Below, one piece after another: positions 23,801 through 33,590 of a stretch of 64,000 bases of DNA. How positions within the stretch are numbered: the stretch's first letter is position 1; every line of letters begins with the position of its first letter. Both the position numbers and the translations under genes were made by a program. The stretch lies in the NCBI RefSeq assembly GCF_040939455.1, contig NC_134109.1:38209501-38273500 (forward strand), given 5' to 3'. Origin of the DNA: Microcebus murinus. Its lineage: Eukaryota > Chordata > Mammalia > Primates > Cheirogaleidae. Below the pieces are notes generated by a model. The model did not search any database, was not told the origin of the DNA, and saw nothing but the letters and a program-made list of their open reading frames with translations.

Positions 23801-24442
23801 GTTATTTGATATCTTAGCCTGGGTTTTCTAGAAAGCAAATCCCAAGGCAAAATCTAGGCACTGCCTGGTATCAAATTCAGCTGGCTTCTTAATCCTCAAC
23901 ACTGTCTAATGAAAAGTCATAGGAACTACTGCATCTCAGGACAGCCAGTGTTGGGGGAAGAAGGGAAAAAACTGTATTCCCCAGTTCTTGTCTCCTATTG
24001 ATGAAAATTTTGCTCCATGTGTGGGCAGCCACTGGGCCTCATAAGCATCGCATTTCAGCAAGAATAAGAAAGCCCCAGGGTGGAAGGTGAGACCCATCTG
24101 TTATGGACACAAGGAAAGGCAAGGCATTGTGAGGGTGTTCCTGTGCAAAACTGATTGAAACCGGCACAGAATTGGTACCACAAAAATGGCTAAAGCAGAA
24201 ACAGTGTCCATGGGCCCTGAAGAGAGGCGAGGCCAAGAGAATATGGTGAGTGCTTAGAAGTGTTGGACAAATATGGCAATGGATACTCCTTTAATAAGTC
24301 CTTTACAGCCCTTAGCTTGCAGCTAGGTCAAACAGGATATTGCCAAGAGTAATTGTCTAGTTTATGCTTGCCCTTTCATGTTTAATAGCAATTAAGTATA
24401 AAGAGCTGTAAATGCACTGTTGACTAAGGCACCATGGAGCTG
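23801..24442. other. No gene or repeat recognised
   Basis: Unrecognised sequence. No supported open frame or RNA gene. Confidence 0.5.
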
Positions 24443-24691
24443 GGGTTGCCAGATAAAATCAAGAATGCCCGGTTAAATTTGAACTTCAGAAAAACAAGGT
24501 GTAAGTAATATCTCAAATATTTCATGAGCATCATGTTAAATTTGACTTTCAGGTAAACAATAATTCTTTTTGTCCAAATATGTCCCAGATATTGTACTGG
24601 GCACATTTATATTTAAAAGGTACTCATTGTTTATATGAAATTCAAATGAAAATGGGTATCTTTCATTTTTCCCCCTCTATCTGGCAACCTT
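24443..24691. mobile_element. Palindromic DNA transposon with GGTTGCCAGATA ends
   Basis: The left end is GGGTTGCCAGATAAAATC and the right end CTATCTGGCAACC, inverted repeats of each other. The interior is also roughly palindromic: AATTTGAACTTCAGAAAAAC and GTTAAATTTGACTTTCAGGT on the left against TTATATGAAATTCAAATG on the right. This is an old, non-coding fold-back DNA transposon known across mammals. I associate it with the Tc2/Kanga group, with low certainty about the name. Confidence 0.75.
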
Positions 24692-25309
24692 AATGTTAGC
24701 TCCATATGGTCATTCAGGATTCTAGCTAAGGACTCATGACTGGGCTGTACATGAAAGTAAGTAGACATACAATAAATGGGATTGAAGGAGGTAACAGACA
24801 TTTTTTACTTAAAAAATCTTCCCCATGGGCTTGCAATGGTAGGAGCTGACGTTTCTACCATTTGAATCATTTAGCTGCATTATGACATCTTATCTGCTGA
24901 GGTTTTAATTGAAATGCAGATAAAAAAAAAACTCAGAAGAGTTCCTCTCATCTTACCTACTATGAAATTAGAATGGCTTGGTCACCATCCTGTAGCTGCC
25001 CCCCACCTGGAACACGTGGACTCGTTGGGTGCTACGGTAGGGAACGAGGCCCTGGAGAATCATGCACCAGTTTCGAATCACTCCACGTTTCACTGGCTAG
25101 AACAAGGCAGGTGGCCTCGCACTAGGAGGCTAAGCAGTGCAGTCTCCCTATGTCCAGATGAAGCGGAGAATTGGATGTTGGTGAACATAATGTAATGTCT
25201 TTCTCAAAGGGCCCTAAATGATTAGGGAAAACCTTGAATCATTAGATTTTGATCAGAGAGAATATCAGTGAAAATAATAAACTTTTACATCATATGGCTC
25301 CATAATTTG
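24692..25309. other. No gene or repeat recognised
   Basis: A 93-residue open frame at 24914-25195 includes no recognisable domain, and its codon pattern cannot be distinguished from chance. Sequence around 25000-25150 is more GC-rich than its neighbours. Confidence 0.45.
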
Positions 25310-25470
25310 TAATATTTCATTTGAGCATTACAAAATCCTAGAAGTTATACAAATGTAACTTACAAATTAAAAATTTGAGAGTAAAAGATTAGGTGACTTT
25401 CTTGAGGTCATAAAGCTGGTAAGAAACAGAATAGAGACTGAATTTACATTTTGTGACTTGAGATTTCCTG
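25310..25470 (-). mobile_element. MIR fragment, antisense
   Basis: GATTAGGTGACTTTCTTGAGGTCATAAAGCTGGTAAGAAACAG, read in parts, matches the reversed MIR core ('AAGTAACTTGCCCAAGGTCACACAGCTAGTAAGTGGCAG'). Confidence 0.8.
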
Positions 25471-25679
25471 CACTTTCTGTATTGATAGAGCTAAAATATA
25501 TTCAAGTGACAGAGCATCTAAAGGTTATGGTGTTTTTTGTGAGATATCTACTTAATTCACAAGATTATATTGTATGTACACAAAAGGAAAATCATGAGTA
25601 CATATGTCTATGTCAAAACTGTCCACTAAAATAAAAATGAGTTATTTATAAGTTTTTCAATGAATATAAATATGGCAAT

Positions 25680-25860
25680 TAAGAAGCAATTTACAACAAT
25701 CCTAAGAGACAGATACTGGTATTACCCTCATTTTGTAGAAGATAAAATGGAATATAGAAATGAAGAAAGTGGCCCAGTGTCACAGTAAGTGGTGAAGGTG
25801 AGACGCCAACAAAAGCTGACTCCAGAATCCATGTTCTTTAGCATTATGCCATCATTTTGT
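25680..25860 (-). mobile_element. MIR fragment, antisense
   Basis: CAATCCTAAGAGACAGATAC, TACCCTCATTTTGTAGAAGA, GTGGCCCAGTGTCACAGTAA and TTCTTTAGCATTATGCCATC follow the reversed MIR. Second antisense MIR within 400 bp. Confidence 0.8.
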
Positions 25861-25940
25861 CAACAGTCAGGAGGAACATAAGTATAAGATAAATTCAAAA
25901 AGAAAAGACTTTACATGAAGAGAAGATCACATATTAATTT

Positions 25941-25961
25941 GTGTGTGTGTGTGTGTGTGTG
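25941..25961. repeat. (GT)10 microsatellite
   Basis: Pure GT dinucleotide run at the end of ATTAATTTGTGTG. Confidence 0.9.
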
Positions 25962-27280
25962 AATTAGGTAAGGTTGACATTATTCAATTTTAGTGGTAAA
26001 ATATCTTATCTCAAAAGACACATATCTCAAAATACAGATCTCAAAAGATCAGAAGCCAAGTGACACATCATTTTGTTTAGCAGAAGATGGGCAGAAATTC
26101 AGAGGTTAGTTAAATGTCACCTTCCTCCTACAGACACCTACATCCATACTGCATCTCCTGACTTGATTATTTTATTGAGCCTTCCCTGCTTCTAGGTTGG
26201 ACGCCTATACCATTTCTGCACTCTGGAGGGCTGATGGGCAATTGAATGGGAGTCTAATTGTAAGAAAGGCCAACCAACTTTGTGAGTAGAAACTAGCCTT
26301 AACGTAAGAGAATCAAAATGCTTGGCCCAAGGTGAACAGGTTATAGCCCAAGGAAAAATGGTCCAAGGACAGGGGGTGGAGATGTGGTTTTAAACGTAAT
26401 GTATCTTATCTCTTCCACTTAATCTCCTAGGTGTTTGGTTAAATCCTAGGGAGAGAGGGAGGAGGCAATAAAAATTGAAGTTGAAAACAACAGTGATGAG
26501 CTATATTATAAGAACCTTTTAGACTTGGGAGAGCCTGGCAGCTCTGTTTTGAGAATTTGTATCACCACCTTCATATGGTCCATTTCTAAGTAGAGGCCAA
26601 GACATCTTGAGTAAGAGGAAGAAGATATCACACCAACAAACTAGGGTTAAGGAGCTCAGATTAATGCTGGGGAGGAAGAAGTGGCAATTTATTACCACTT
26701 AGCTATCAAGTTAGGGCAGGAAGCACCTACACAAGAACCATAGCATCTCTTCAGACTTATCTTGTGAGCAATAATTTCTGAGGGGAGAAAGTCCAGATAC
26801 ATAGCGAAAAGACTATGAAAGAGAGGGCAGTTTCCAACTTTCTACTTTTCGCTTCCAGAACAATTTCACACTAGCCGTGACCTGAGAAAACATTTAGCCA
26901 AGCATAATCTCTCAAGTCAACCCAAACTACTGTCCTTAGAAGCTGGTCTATTGACCAGCACCTGTCCATACTATAGCATGGCTCTTGGAAAGAAAAGGTT
27001 GTCTCCCTCCATCCCACCCCAAATGACTCGTGGAAATTCTTCTGCCAACCACATACAGTGTTCCTCCTGAATTTTGTCTGAGTAATTTTGGTTTTTTCTG
27101 TCTTGTTACATTTTCTGCCATGTTTTACTAGCTCAGTGATGTATCAATGTGCCTTATCGATGGGCAGCAGCCCCAGGGGGCCCTTCTATACAGCTTTAAC
27201 CAGGGTGCTTAGTTCCGAAGCACCTGAGTGCCCCCTCAAGGCAATTGAGGACCATTGTGTTGGAACTACAGAAAGACAAG
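25962..27280. other. No gene recognised; contains one copy of a local duplicate
   Basis: Unrecognised sequence apart from the segment 26743-26820, which recurs at 28587-28667. A 103-residue plus-strand frame starting at 27088 runs into the purine-rich repeat and has no domain support. Confidence 0.45.
26743..26820 (+). repeat. Copy A of an ~80-bp duplicated segment
   Basis: Begins GCATCTCTTCAGACTTATCT and ends GCGAAAAGACTATGAAA. By hand alignment it is about 88% identical to 28587-28667, with roughly seven substitutions and a few single- or two-base gaps. The flanks do not match. It is either a local duplication or two copies of a repeat I do not know. Confidence 0.8.
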
Positions 27281-27330
27281 GGAAGGAAAGGGAAGGGAAG
27301 GGGGAAGGGGGAAGGGGGAAGGGGGGGAAA
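27281..27330. repeat. Purine-rich (GGGAA)n/(GGGGGAA)n tract
   Basis: An uninterrupted G/A strand with successive GGGAA and GGGGGAA units. At least four G-runs of three or more make it a candidate G-quadruplex or triplex-forming tract. Confidence 0.85.
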
Positions 27331-27461
27331 ATTCTACAGTTGAACTTTCCAAAATATTGTCCTGTTACTATAATTGGGATCCTTTGTGCCCATGGGTAGA
27401 TGAGATTTGAGCAAACAAAGGCGAGAGTTGTGGGTGATGAAGCAAATAAATGAATGCTTTG

Positions 27462-27499
27462 TGTCATCTCCCTAAGCACCTGTCATCTCCCTAAGCACC
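27462..27499 (+). repeat. Exact 19-bp tandem duplication
   Basis: TGTCATCTCCCTAAGCACC occurs twice back to back (27462-27480 and 27481-27499) without mismatch, indicating a recent small duplication. Confidence 0.95.
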
Positions 27500-27509
27500 C
27501 TGAGCATGT

Positions 27510-28010
27510 ATATTTGCCAGAATCCTAGCAGAAAACAGGTGACACTCAAAGTAGATGATTAGGGAGAGATTAATGAAGAGAATATATACGAGGGTTAGGG
27601 TAGGGTTAAGGGAAACCAAGAGGAGATGGTGAACCCCCACCCCACCCCCAGGGCTAGCACCAGCAGGGAACTATCACCACCCCTGTGACCTATAAGCCTA
27701 AGAGGCAAGAGGAGAGGGGAGTTACAGGGACCTTTGGAATTTGACCCAACGGGAGCTGTGGTATTTGGTTGGGGGGTGCAGCCACTGTCAAACCATGACC
27801 TAGCAGTGAGGAAACAACATCTCTCTCTTCTTTCCTTCTGCCCTTTCGCTGGTGATGCTCACTGGACCATCCCAAGCAGAAACCAGAGAGCTAAGGCGCC
27901 CAACTGATGCAGTTTGTAGAGGTTGCTATCTTGGGCACAGAGCAGGGTGGAGGAGGGTAGAGACTAAATCTGAATCAGGCAAATGGAGAAGATCCAGGAC
28001 AACATATACT
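27510..28010. repeat. Probable old interspersed repeat, unnamed
   Basis: The part CCAGAATCCTAGCAGAAAACAGG, AGGGAGAGATTAATGAAGAG, AAACCAAGAGGAGATGGTGA and ATCTCTCTCTTCTTTCCTTC has the order of a common old mammalian repeat that I recall from other loci but cannot name. It includes a telomere-like string at 27591-27612 that aligns within the repeat. Confidence 0.4.
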
Positions 28011-28497
28011 GCAGTGGATGATAACTATGTTTAGAAAATGGCTGAATCTGCTCACATTATGTTAAACACAGTGTATACACTGAGTCTAGCAATGATGAGT
28101 AGTTGCTTATAACCAGATACCAGGTGTACAGCATGACTAAAGTCACCCCTCTTGTTTACTCATATTGTAGATGCATTCCAGACAATTTCTGAATTAATCT
28201 TTTAAGAACTATACTTTTTACATAAGTTCCCTAAAGGATTATTACCACATGAAAAAACACTATGGCATATTCACTAAAGGCTATAATTAATTTTGGACAA
28301 CTCATAGACTTTGAAATGCCTTGTTGAAAGGCCAAAATTTCTGACATTTTCTTAAAGGAAATTTACCCAATGGGCAAGACAAGAATGTTATTGTGAATTA
28401 ATAGCCACCCATGCAGTGTGATTCACCAACATCTAGGAAGTACCTCCTCACTCGACCCTGAGATGGTACATAAAATAATTGGAAAGTCCTCTTTATG
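28011..28497. other. No gene or repeat recognised
   Basis: Unrecognised AT-rich sequence without a supported feature. Confidence 0.5.
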
Positions 28498-28513
28498 ACT
28501 TAGTGGTTTTATT

Positions 28514-28558
28514 TTTTTTTTTTTTTTTTTTTTTTCGAACATAGAAAGCAAGAAGTAT
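28514..28558 (-). mobile_element. 45-bp retro-insertion with 16-bp target duplication
   Basis: A run of 22 T (28514-28535) is followed by 23 unique bases (CGAACATAGAAAGCAAGAAG then TAT). Exact 16-bp direct repeats ACTTAGTGGTTTTATT flank it at 28498-28513 and 28559-28574. On the minus strand this is a 23-base cDNA stub plus poly(A), the signature of L1-mediated retrotransposition of some RNA truncated almost to its tail. The source RNA could not be identified. Confidence 0.88.
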
Positions 28559-28586
28559 ACTTAGTGGTTTTATTATTTTATTTCTG

Positions 28587-28667
28587 GCATCTCTTTAGAC
28601 TGATATCTTGTGAGTAATAATTTCTGAGGGCAGAAATTCCAGCTATATAGGGAAAAGACTATGTAAA
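28587..28667 (+). repeat. Copy B of an ~80-bp duplicated segment
   Basis: Begins GCATCTCTTTAGACTGATAT and ends GGGAAAAGACTATGTAAA. Partner of 26743-26820 in the same orientation, about 1.84 kb away. It starts only 12 bp after the target duplication of the 45-bp retro-insert. Confidence 0.8.
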
Positions 28668-28699
28668 ATGCAAATAACCTGAGAATTAGAACATCATTC

Positions 28700-29775
28700 A
28701 TTTGTTTAATTCTTCCTTCATTAAACATTTATTGTTACACCAGGAGTAAAAACATGAACAAGACAGTCCTTGTCCTCAAGGTGCTCAGAGCCTGATGGGG
28801 GTTGGACAACGTAATCGAGGACTTCGGAACTGGCTGATACATGCTATGGTAGAGGGATGTACGCACAGGTACTACGGAGGAATGCCTAAGTCCTTCTTGG
28901 AGGATGGAGAAAGAGAAGCAAGGTGGTGAGGTTAAAGAAATACTCTTCACAGCTGAAATAATATCTAAACTGAATATAAAGGGTAGTATACCAGATGGAT
29001 TTAGTAGAGGTGAGATAGAAAGACCTTACCAAAAAAAAAAAAAAGACCCTCCATTATTTGACCCCAGAGTTTGTGAAGCTAGAAGAGAAGTCTGAGGTCA
29101 AATGATGCAGAAACTTGACTGCTATTCTAAGGAGTAAATGAAAGGTTAAGTAGAGGAGAGGCCCTCCCAAGAAAAATCCTCCTGAGGCAGTGCAGAAGAT
29201 CAGATAAGGTAGCAAGCCTAGAAAATGAGTCAGTTAAGAAGGCCTTGCCATGGTTTTAGAAAGAGGCAAGAAAGTGTGAACTAATGAGGTAGCAGTGAGA
29301 ATAGAAAGGATGGAGAGATTCCAAAGAATATTTAGGAGGTTGCTGAGCATGGCTTTATAAACAATTGAGTGAGAAGGTATAAATAATTAAAGAAGAAAGA
29401 TTGGAACGATGCCATGTTTTTGTCTTGGGTGACTGGGTAGGGAATATAATATCAACTGAGATGAGAAATATAGGCAGGTTGTGGGGGGGGGCTGTTGGCA
29501 AAGGAAAATCATTGAATCTTATTTTAAATATCTTGAGAAAGAGCATGGCGAGAGATCTGAGGGACTCAAGTGTGAGTGGTAACTAAAACATCACGCTAGG
29601 AAGAGCCCTTCTCAGAAACTAGGTAGGGTAAGCAGAGAAGAGGTTTGAAGGCAAATCGTCTGGGAAGCACCCATAGTTGAGGGCCTTGTGGAGGAAGAGG
29701 AGTAATAGATGAGAATCAGAGCTTTTAATGGAACAGTGGTCTACGGTATCACATGCTGCAGAGAGAGAAAGAGAT
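28700..29775 (-). mobile_element. Long L2 copy, antisense, first part
   Basis: Plus-strand order of reversed L2: AACATTTATTGTTACACCAG, GTCCTTGTCCTCAAGGTGCT, ATACATGCTATGGTAGAGGG, the 28960-29600 middle with GATTCCAAAGAATATTTAGG, and CTACGGTATCACATGCTGCA at 29743. The L2 appears to resume at 30245 after a different repeat (29783-30240). No reading frame survives. Confidence 0.65.
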
Positions 29776-29782
29776 CATGCTA

Positions 29783-30240
29783 ATTAGGATATATTTGGCT
29801 GCAATAACACAAAAAAAGTGGCTTGTCATTGTAAGTGACTTAGCAAGAACTCTGAGATAGGTGGTCTCTTTCCAGGTTCTGTGACCCAGCAGTGACATGA
29901 GGGATCCAGATATTTTCCATCCTTCTGCTCTGCCACCTTCAGCATGTCTGGACACTCCAAGCAAAAAGTTTGCAACTGAGAACATTTGAAGCAGAAATCA
30001 AGGAGAGTGGAGGCAATAAGGCTTTCTCCTTGTGTGCCTCTTTCTTTTTCAAGGAGGAAAGTATTTTCCAGGGGACCCCAGCAGCCTTCCCTTTATGTCT
30101 CATCAACCAAGGCTCGTTCCCTCTCCTAGATCAACGGGTGACAAAGTGAAGGGGTTGTCATGACTCGCTATGATCAATCATGACCCATCTCTGAGGGCGG
30201 GGCAAAGAAAATAGGAGTCACGCTAGCAAGGAGAATGTGG
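29783..30240 (+). repeat. Diverged interspersed repeat (unnamed family, copy 2), inserted in L2
   Basis: GGATATATTTGGCTGCAATA, GAGGGATCCAGATATTTTCC, TTCTGCTCTGCCACCTTCAG, GGAGGAAAGTATTTTCCAGG and TCATGACCCATCTCTGAGGG follow the same unnamed family seen at 48385-48850. It splits an antisense L2, so it inserted after the L2. Confidence 0.55.
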
Positions 30241-30244
30241 AAAT

Positions 30245-30425
30245 GGCAGTTTTCAATGTCTCCCTTCCACAGGAGTCTAGTTAGTATAGGACCAAGGGGA
30301 GTCCATTGGATTTGGCAATTAGGAGTTTATTGGTGGCCTCAGTGAGAGAAGTTTCAGTGGGGCTGCATTAGGAAATGGCACTGAACCAGACTGCAATGAG
30401 TTGACTGTATAGAAATAGGCTATGG
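30245..30425 (-). mobile_element. L2 copy, antisense, continuation
   Basis: CCATTGGATTTGGCAATTAG, GTTTATTGGTGGCCTCAGTG and GAGAAGTTTCAGTGGGGCTG match the reversed L2 string 'CATTGGATTTGGCAACATGGAGGTCATTGGTGACCTTG...GCAGTTTCAGTGGAG', the part that should follow 29775. It is cut again by the Alu at 30426. Confidence 0.7.
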
Positions 30426-30782
30426 GCTGGGTGTGGTGGCTCACGCCTGTAATCCTAGCACTCTGGGAGGCTGAAGCGGGCAGATTGCTCGAGGTCAGAA
30501 GTTCAAAACCAGCCTGAGCAAGAGCGAGACCCCATCTCTACTATAAATAGAAAGAAATTAATTGGCCAACTAATATATAGAGAAAAAATTAGCTGGGCAT
30601 GGTGGCACATGCCTGTAGTCCTAGCTACTCGGGAGGCTGAGGCAGGAGGATCACTTGAGTCCAAAAGTTTGAGGTTGCTGTGAGCTACACTGACACCATG
30701 ACACTCACTCTAGCCTGGGCAACAAAGCGAGACTCTGTCAAGAAAGAAAGAAAGAAAGAAAAGAAAGAAAACAAAGAAAACA

Positions 30783-30813
<31 letters not shown>
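30426..30813 (+). mobile_element. Strepsirrhine-type Alu, sense, with expanded (AAAG)n tail
   Basis: Starts GCTGGGTGTGGTGGCTCACG, contains the AAATTAATTGGCCAACTAAT middle, and ends in a tail of AAAG and AAAC units from about 30741. The flanking duplication AGAAATAGGCTA(T/C)GG at 30411-30425 and 30814-30828 differs at one base, T versus C in a CpG-like position. The A-tail has matured into a microsatellite. Confidence 0.96.
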
Positions 30814-30814
<1 letters not shown>

Positions 30815-30828
30815 GAAATAGGCTACGG

Positions 30829-31834
30829 ACTATTCTTCAACTAAATGTGAATATATTTATCAATCCATTTCTGAAAACAAATTTTTATGAGTGGAGTGAT
30901 AGCACAGGTTATCTGAGGGATCAGGGAAAGAGAAACCAAGAAAGGAGGAGCTAGAATACGGAAGACAAACTTTGCCCCATTCATCACTTGAAAAAAGTCC
31001 TCTCTTTGGCAAGGAAGACGATTTTCTCCAAATTTGAATTTCTTTTCATTGCTAGGCTCAGCCACAGACTGTAATTTTTAGAAGTCTGAGTCAGCAACAA
31101 GAAAGAGATGTTGTTTTGAACTGTGAATAGAGCCTTACTATTTCGCAGCTGTGTACAATTGGGGGGAAATGTGATTAAAAGGTTTCTACAAAGAGTCTAA
31201 ATTAAATTAGCTAGAAAAAGATTCAATTTTGAACTCCTTCCAGGAGTTTTCGTAGATTATATATTTCATTTAAAAAATAAAGATAAGGAGGAAGATGGGG
31301 TGATACATCTAATTGAATAAGAGTATAGATTTCCTATTAAAGTCATGCATTGTATTTTTTTCTTTGGCGCTTAAGAATAGTCCCTGTGTATCTGTATCAG
31401 CCTCAAAATATATCTTTCCCTCTGTCCTTCACTGAGTGGCAGAGAGCCTTGTCTCCATACCATAGCATAGGAGAATAGACATAATCAGCTAATCTTTTTG
31501 GTTGATGCGTTGTCTCTTATGAGCTCTGCTCATCAGAGTCTTAACTTTTGAGCTTAAGAAAATGTAAAGCAGTAGGAGAAAGGGTGTGTGTCGCAGGTAA
31601 ATTTACTGATCAGAGTAAACAAAAGACAACCAGTGACCTCTTTTCCTGGCTGTACAGCTCTATCTGTAAACATGCATTTTAGACAAAGAGTCTTAAGTAC
31701 AGAGAAGTTAAATACAGAGCAGTTCAGTCTGATTATCTGGCTGGCGCCTTTTTGAGCTGCTTTAACCAATTTGGAACAGAATTCACTCTGGGTTTTACCA
31801 ATTTAGAAGCATAAAGTAGCAGAGATGAAGGGGT
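30829..31834. other. No gene or clear repeat recognised
   Basis: Unrecognised sequence. Minus-strand frames of 71-74 residues have no domain support. Confidence 0.5.
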
Positions 31835-31950
31835 TAAGCAATCCTTTGATTAATATGAGAAAACAGAGGTCTAGTAATCTCTGTCAGATACAACTCCAAA
31901 CCAGAATCTGCAGCCTTTGCTCTGTTATACCTGGTGGCCTCACTTTCATA
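31835..31950 (-). mobile_element. MIR fragment, antisense
   Basis: TTGATTAATATGAGAAAACAGAGGTC and CAGAATCTGCAGCCTTTGCT loosely follow the reversed MIR. Diverged and short. Confidence 0.5.
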
Positions 31951-32264
31951 ATATCTTATTTAATTAAGAGAAAGCACTAGGAAAATCTTATAATCTAAAT
32001 TGTTGTGTCAAGCACTCTTTAATTTTCAGGCACTTAAAGGAACTTGAGTTCTTATTCTAGGCAATGACAAACAGCGAGCACAGAAATGCTTTATATGTGT
32101 GGAATTACCAAAGGAAGGTTAAATTGCAGTTTGCTTATTTATGCAATTCCTTGAATTTTTTTTTTTTTTGTAAATTGAAAGTTAGAGTAGTTTATCTAGT
32201 TTTTTTGTTTTTTTTTTTTTTTACTTTCTTACAATTATAGGCCAAAAGCTAAGTATTTTTACTA
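31951..32264. other. Unrecognised, with T-rich runs
   Basis: T-rich low-complexity tracts at about 32156-32169 and 32201-32222. Nothing else recognised. Confidence 0.5.
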
Positions 32265-32740
32265 GTTAGGGTTCTTAGCTGCAAGCAATAGATACCAAAC
32301 TCTGGCTAATGTAGGCAGGAAATGAAATTTAATAAAAGGATATTGGATAGTTTCTACACTTTCCAGAAGGGATAGGAATTGGATTTAGAGGATACACAGC
32401 CAAACCAGGCTGAAAATCATGTCACTGAACTAGTTCTATGAACCCATACTGCCGTGGCTGCTGGGTGACAGACACTGCAGATGGCACTCCCAGCATCACC
32501 AGCGTTGGACCCTGGGTGTTGCTCTCCCTGCTGACTCTGAAAATTGGATAGAGGTACCATTCCTGTCAATATGCACCACCAGAAAGGCGATGCTTCAGTC
32601 CCCTCGTTGCATCTCTAGTTTCCAATTTAAAGTCGGGGCAAGGGCATCTGATAGGCAAAATCTTGGTCTTGTGCCAACATTCTAGCAGCAAAGGAAGCAG
32701 GAAAAGTGAGTATCTGGCATAATCAGTTTCTATAGTGGGA
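32265..32740 (+). repeat. Diverged interspersed repeat (unnamed family, copy 3)
   Basis: GGGTTCTTAGCTGCAAGCAA, CAAACTCTGGCTAATGTAGG and AATTTAATAAAAGGATATTG parallel 42965-43040, and both continue with CA-rich text. Same family and orientation as the copies at 42965 and 48385. Confidence 0.55.
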
Positions 32741-32974
32741 GGCTTAACTCTTCTTTATATGGTGAATAGTTCAAATGCTGGGCAGCTTTAAGAAGGACAA
32801 ATATTGACTATAGTGACCTGTGTATCACAGTAGTTTCTTATTATTTTGACTATTTTTTTGAGTAGGGAACATATTTATACATTGCAAAATTCAAAAGATA
32901 AGAAAATATATATAGTAAAAAATGGAGGCAGAATTCCCTCTTGCTTGGGAGATGTCACTCTTTTTTTCATTCAT
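32741..32974. other. Possible old L1 remnant, otherwise unrecognised
   Basis: CATTGCAAAATTCAAAAGAT at about 32881 and the following text resemble an old reversed L1 3' region. Too short to be sure. Confidence 0.3.
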
Positions 32975-33165
32975 GCCTTCAACTGATTAGAGGAGACCCA
33001 CCTACATTGTGGAGGGCAACCTGCTTTAGTCAAAGTCCACTGATGTAAATCATCTAAAAACACCTCCAAAGAAACATTCAGAATAATATTTATTTGATCA
33101 CACATCTGGGCATCATAATCCGGTCAAATTGACACATAAAATTAACCATCGCTAGGAATGTATGA
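32975..33165 (-). mobile_element. LTR-like old repeat, antisense (partner of 40267-40640)
   Basis: GGAGACCCACCTACATTGTG, AGTCAAAGTCCACTGATGTA, AACACCTCCAAAGAAACATT and AATTGACACATAAAATTAAC form the reverse complement of the family present in sense at 40267. The family is common in mammals. I consider it LTR-like but do not name it. Confidence 0.65.
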
Positions 33166-33389
33166 CACATGGGTAGGAGTAAATGAAAAGTATTGAAGGG
33201 CATGGTAACTTTATTCCATTGGCAGAAATATTTTTAAAAACTCAAATACATGTCAGTATCTATATGTCAGTGTCAGTCAGATTAGATACCAGCTAAAAAT
33301 CTAAGTAGAATTTGTAGATTCATTAGATATATATAATTTCCCTTGTAATCCATATAGAACAATTCTAATTGTGTAGTTATTAATAAACA
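33166..33389. other. No feature recognised
   Basis: AT-rich unrecognised sequence between an old LTR-like fragment and a MIR. Confidence 0.5.
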
Positions 33390-33590
33390 TTTGGGCTTTA
33401 GTATCAGGCTTAGTTTTGAGCTCTGGCTCTACCTTTTATTTGTGTGTAGATTTGGACAAGCTCCTTGAACTCTTTGGTTTTCATATATATAAAGCATTTT
33501 CCGTAATGTGAGGATTAAATTAGAAAATGTATATAAGGCACTTAGGACTCTATCTAAAACATATTAGACACTCAATATGGGTATTATGAA
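33390..33590 (+). mobile_element. MIR SINE, sense
   Basis: TTTGAGCTCTGGCTCTACCT, GATTTGGACAAGCTCCTTGA, GTGAGGATTAAATTAGAAAA and ATATTAGACACTCAATATGG run in MIR order. Confidence 0.8.

Noticed and set aside
27591..27612. AGGGTTAGGGTAGGGTTAAG as a second telomere-like tract
   Set aside because: It aligns within a probable interspersed repeat (27510-28010) whose related text there reads 'GGCAGAGTTAAGGAAACC', so a few changes explain it. No exact tandem TTAGGG units.
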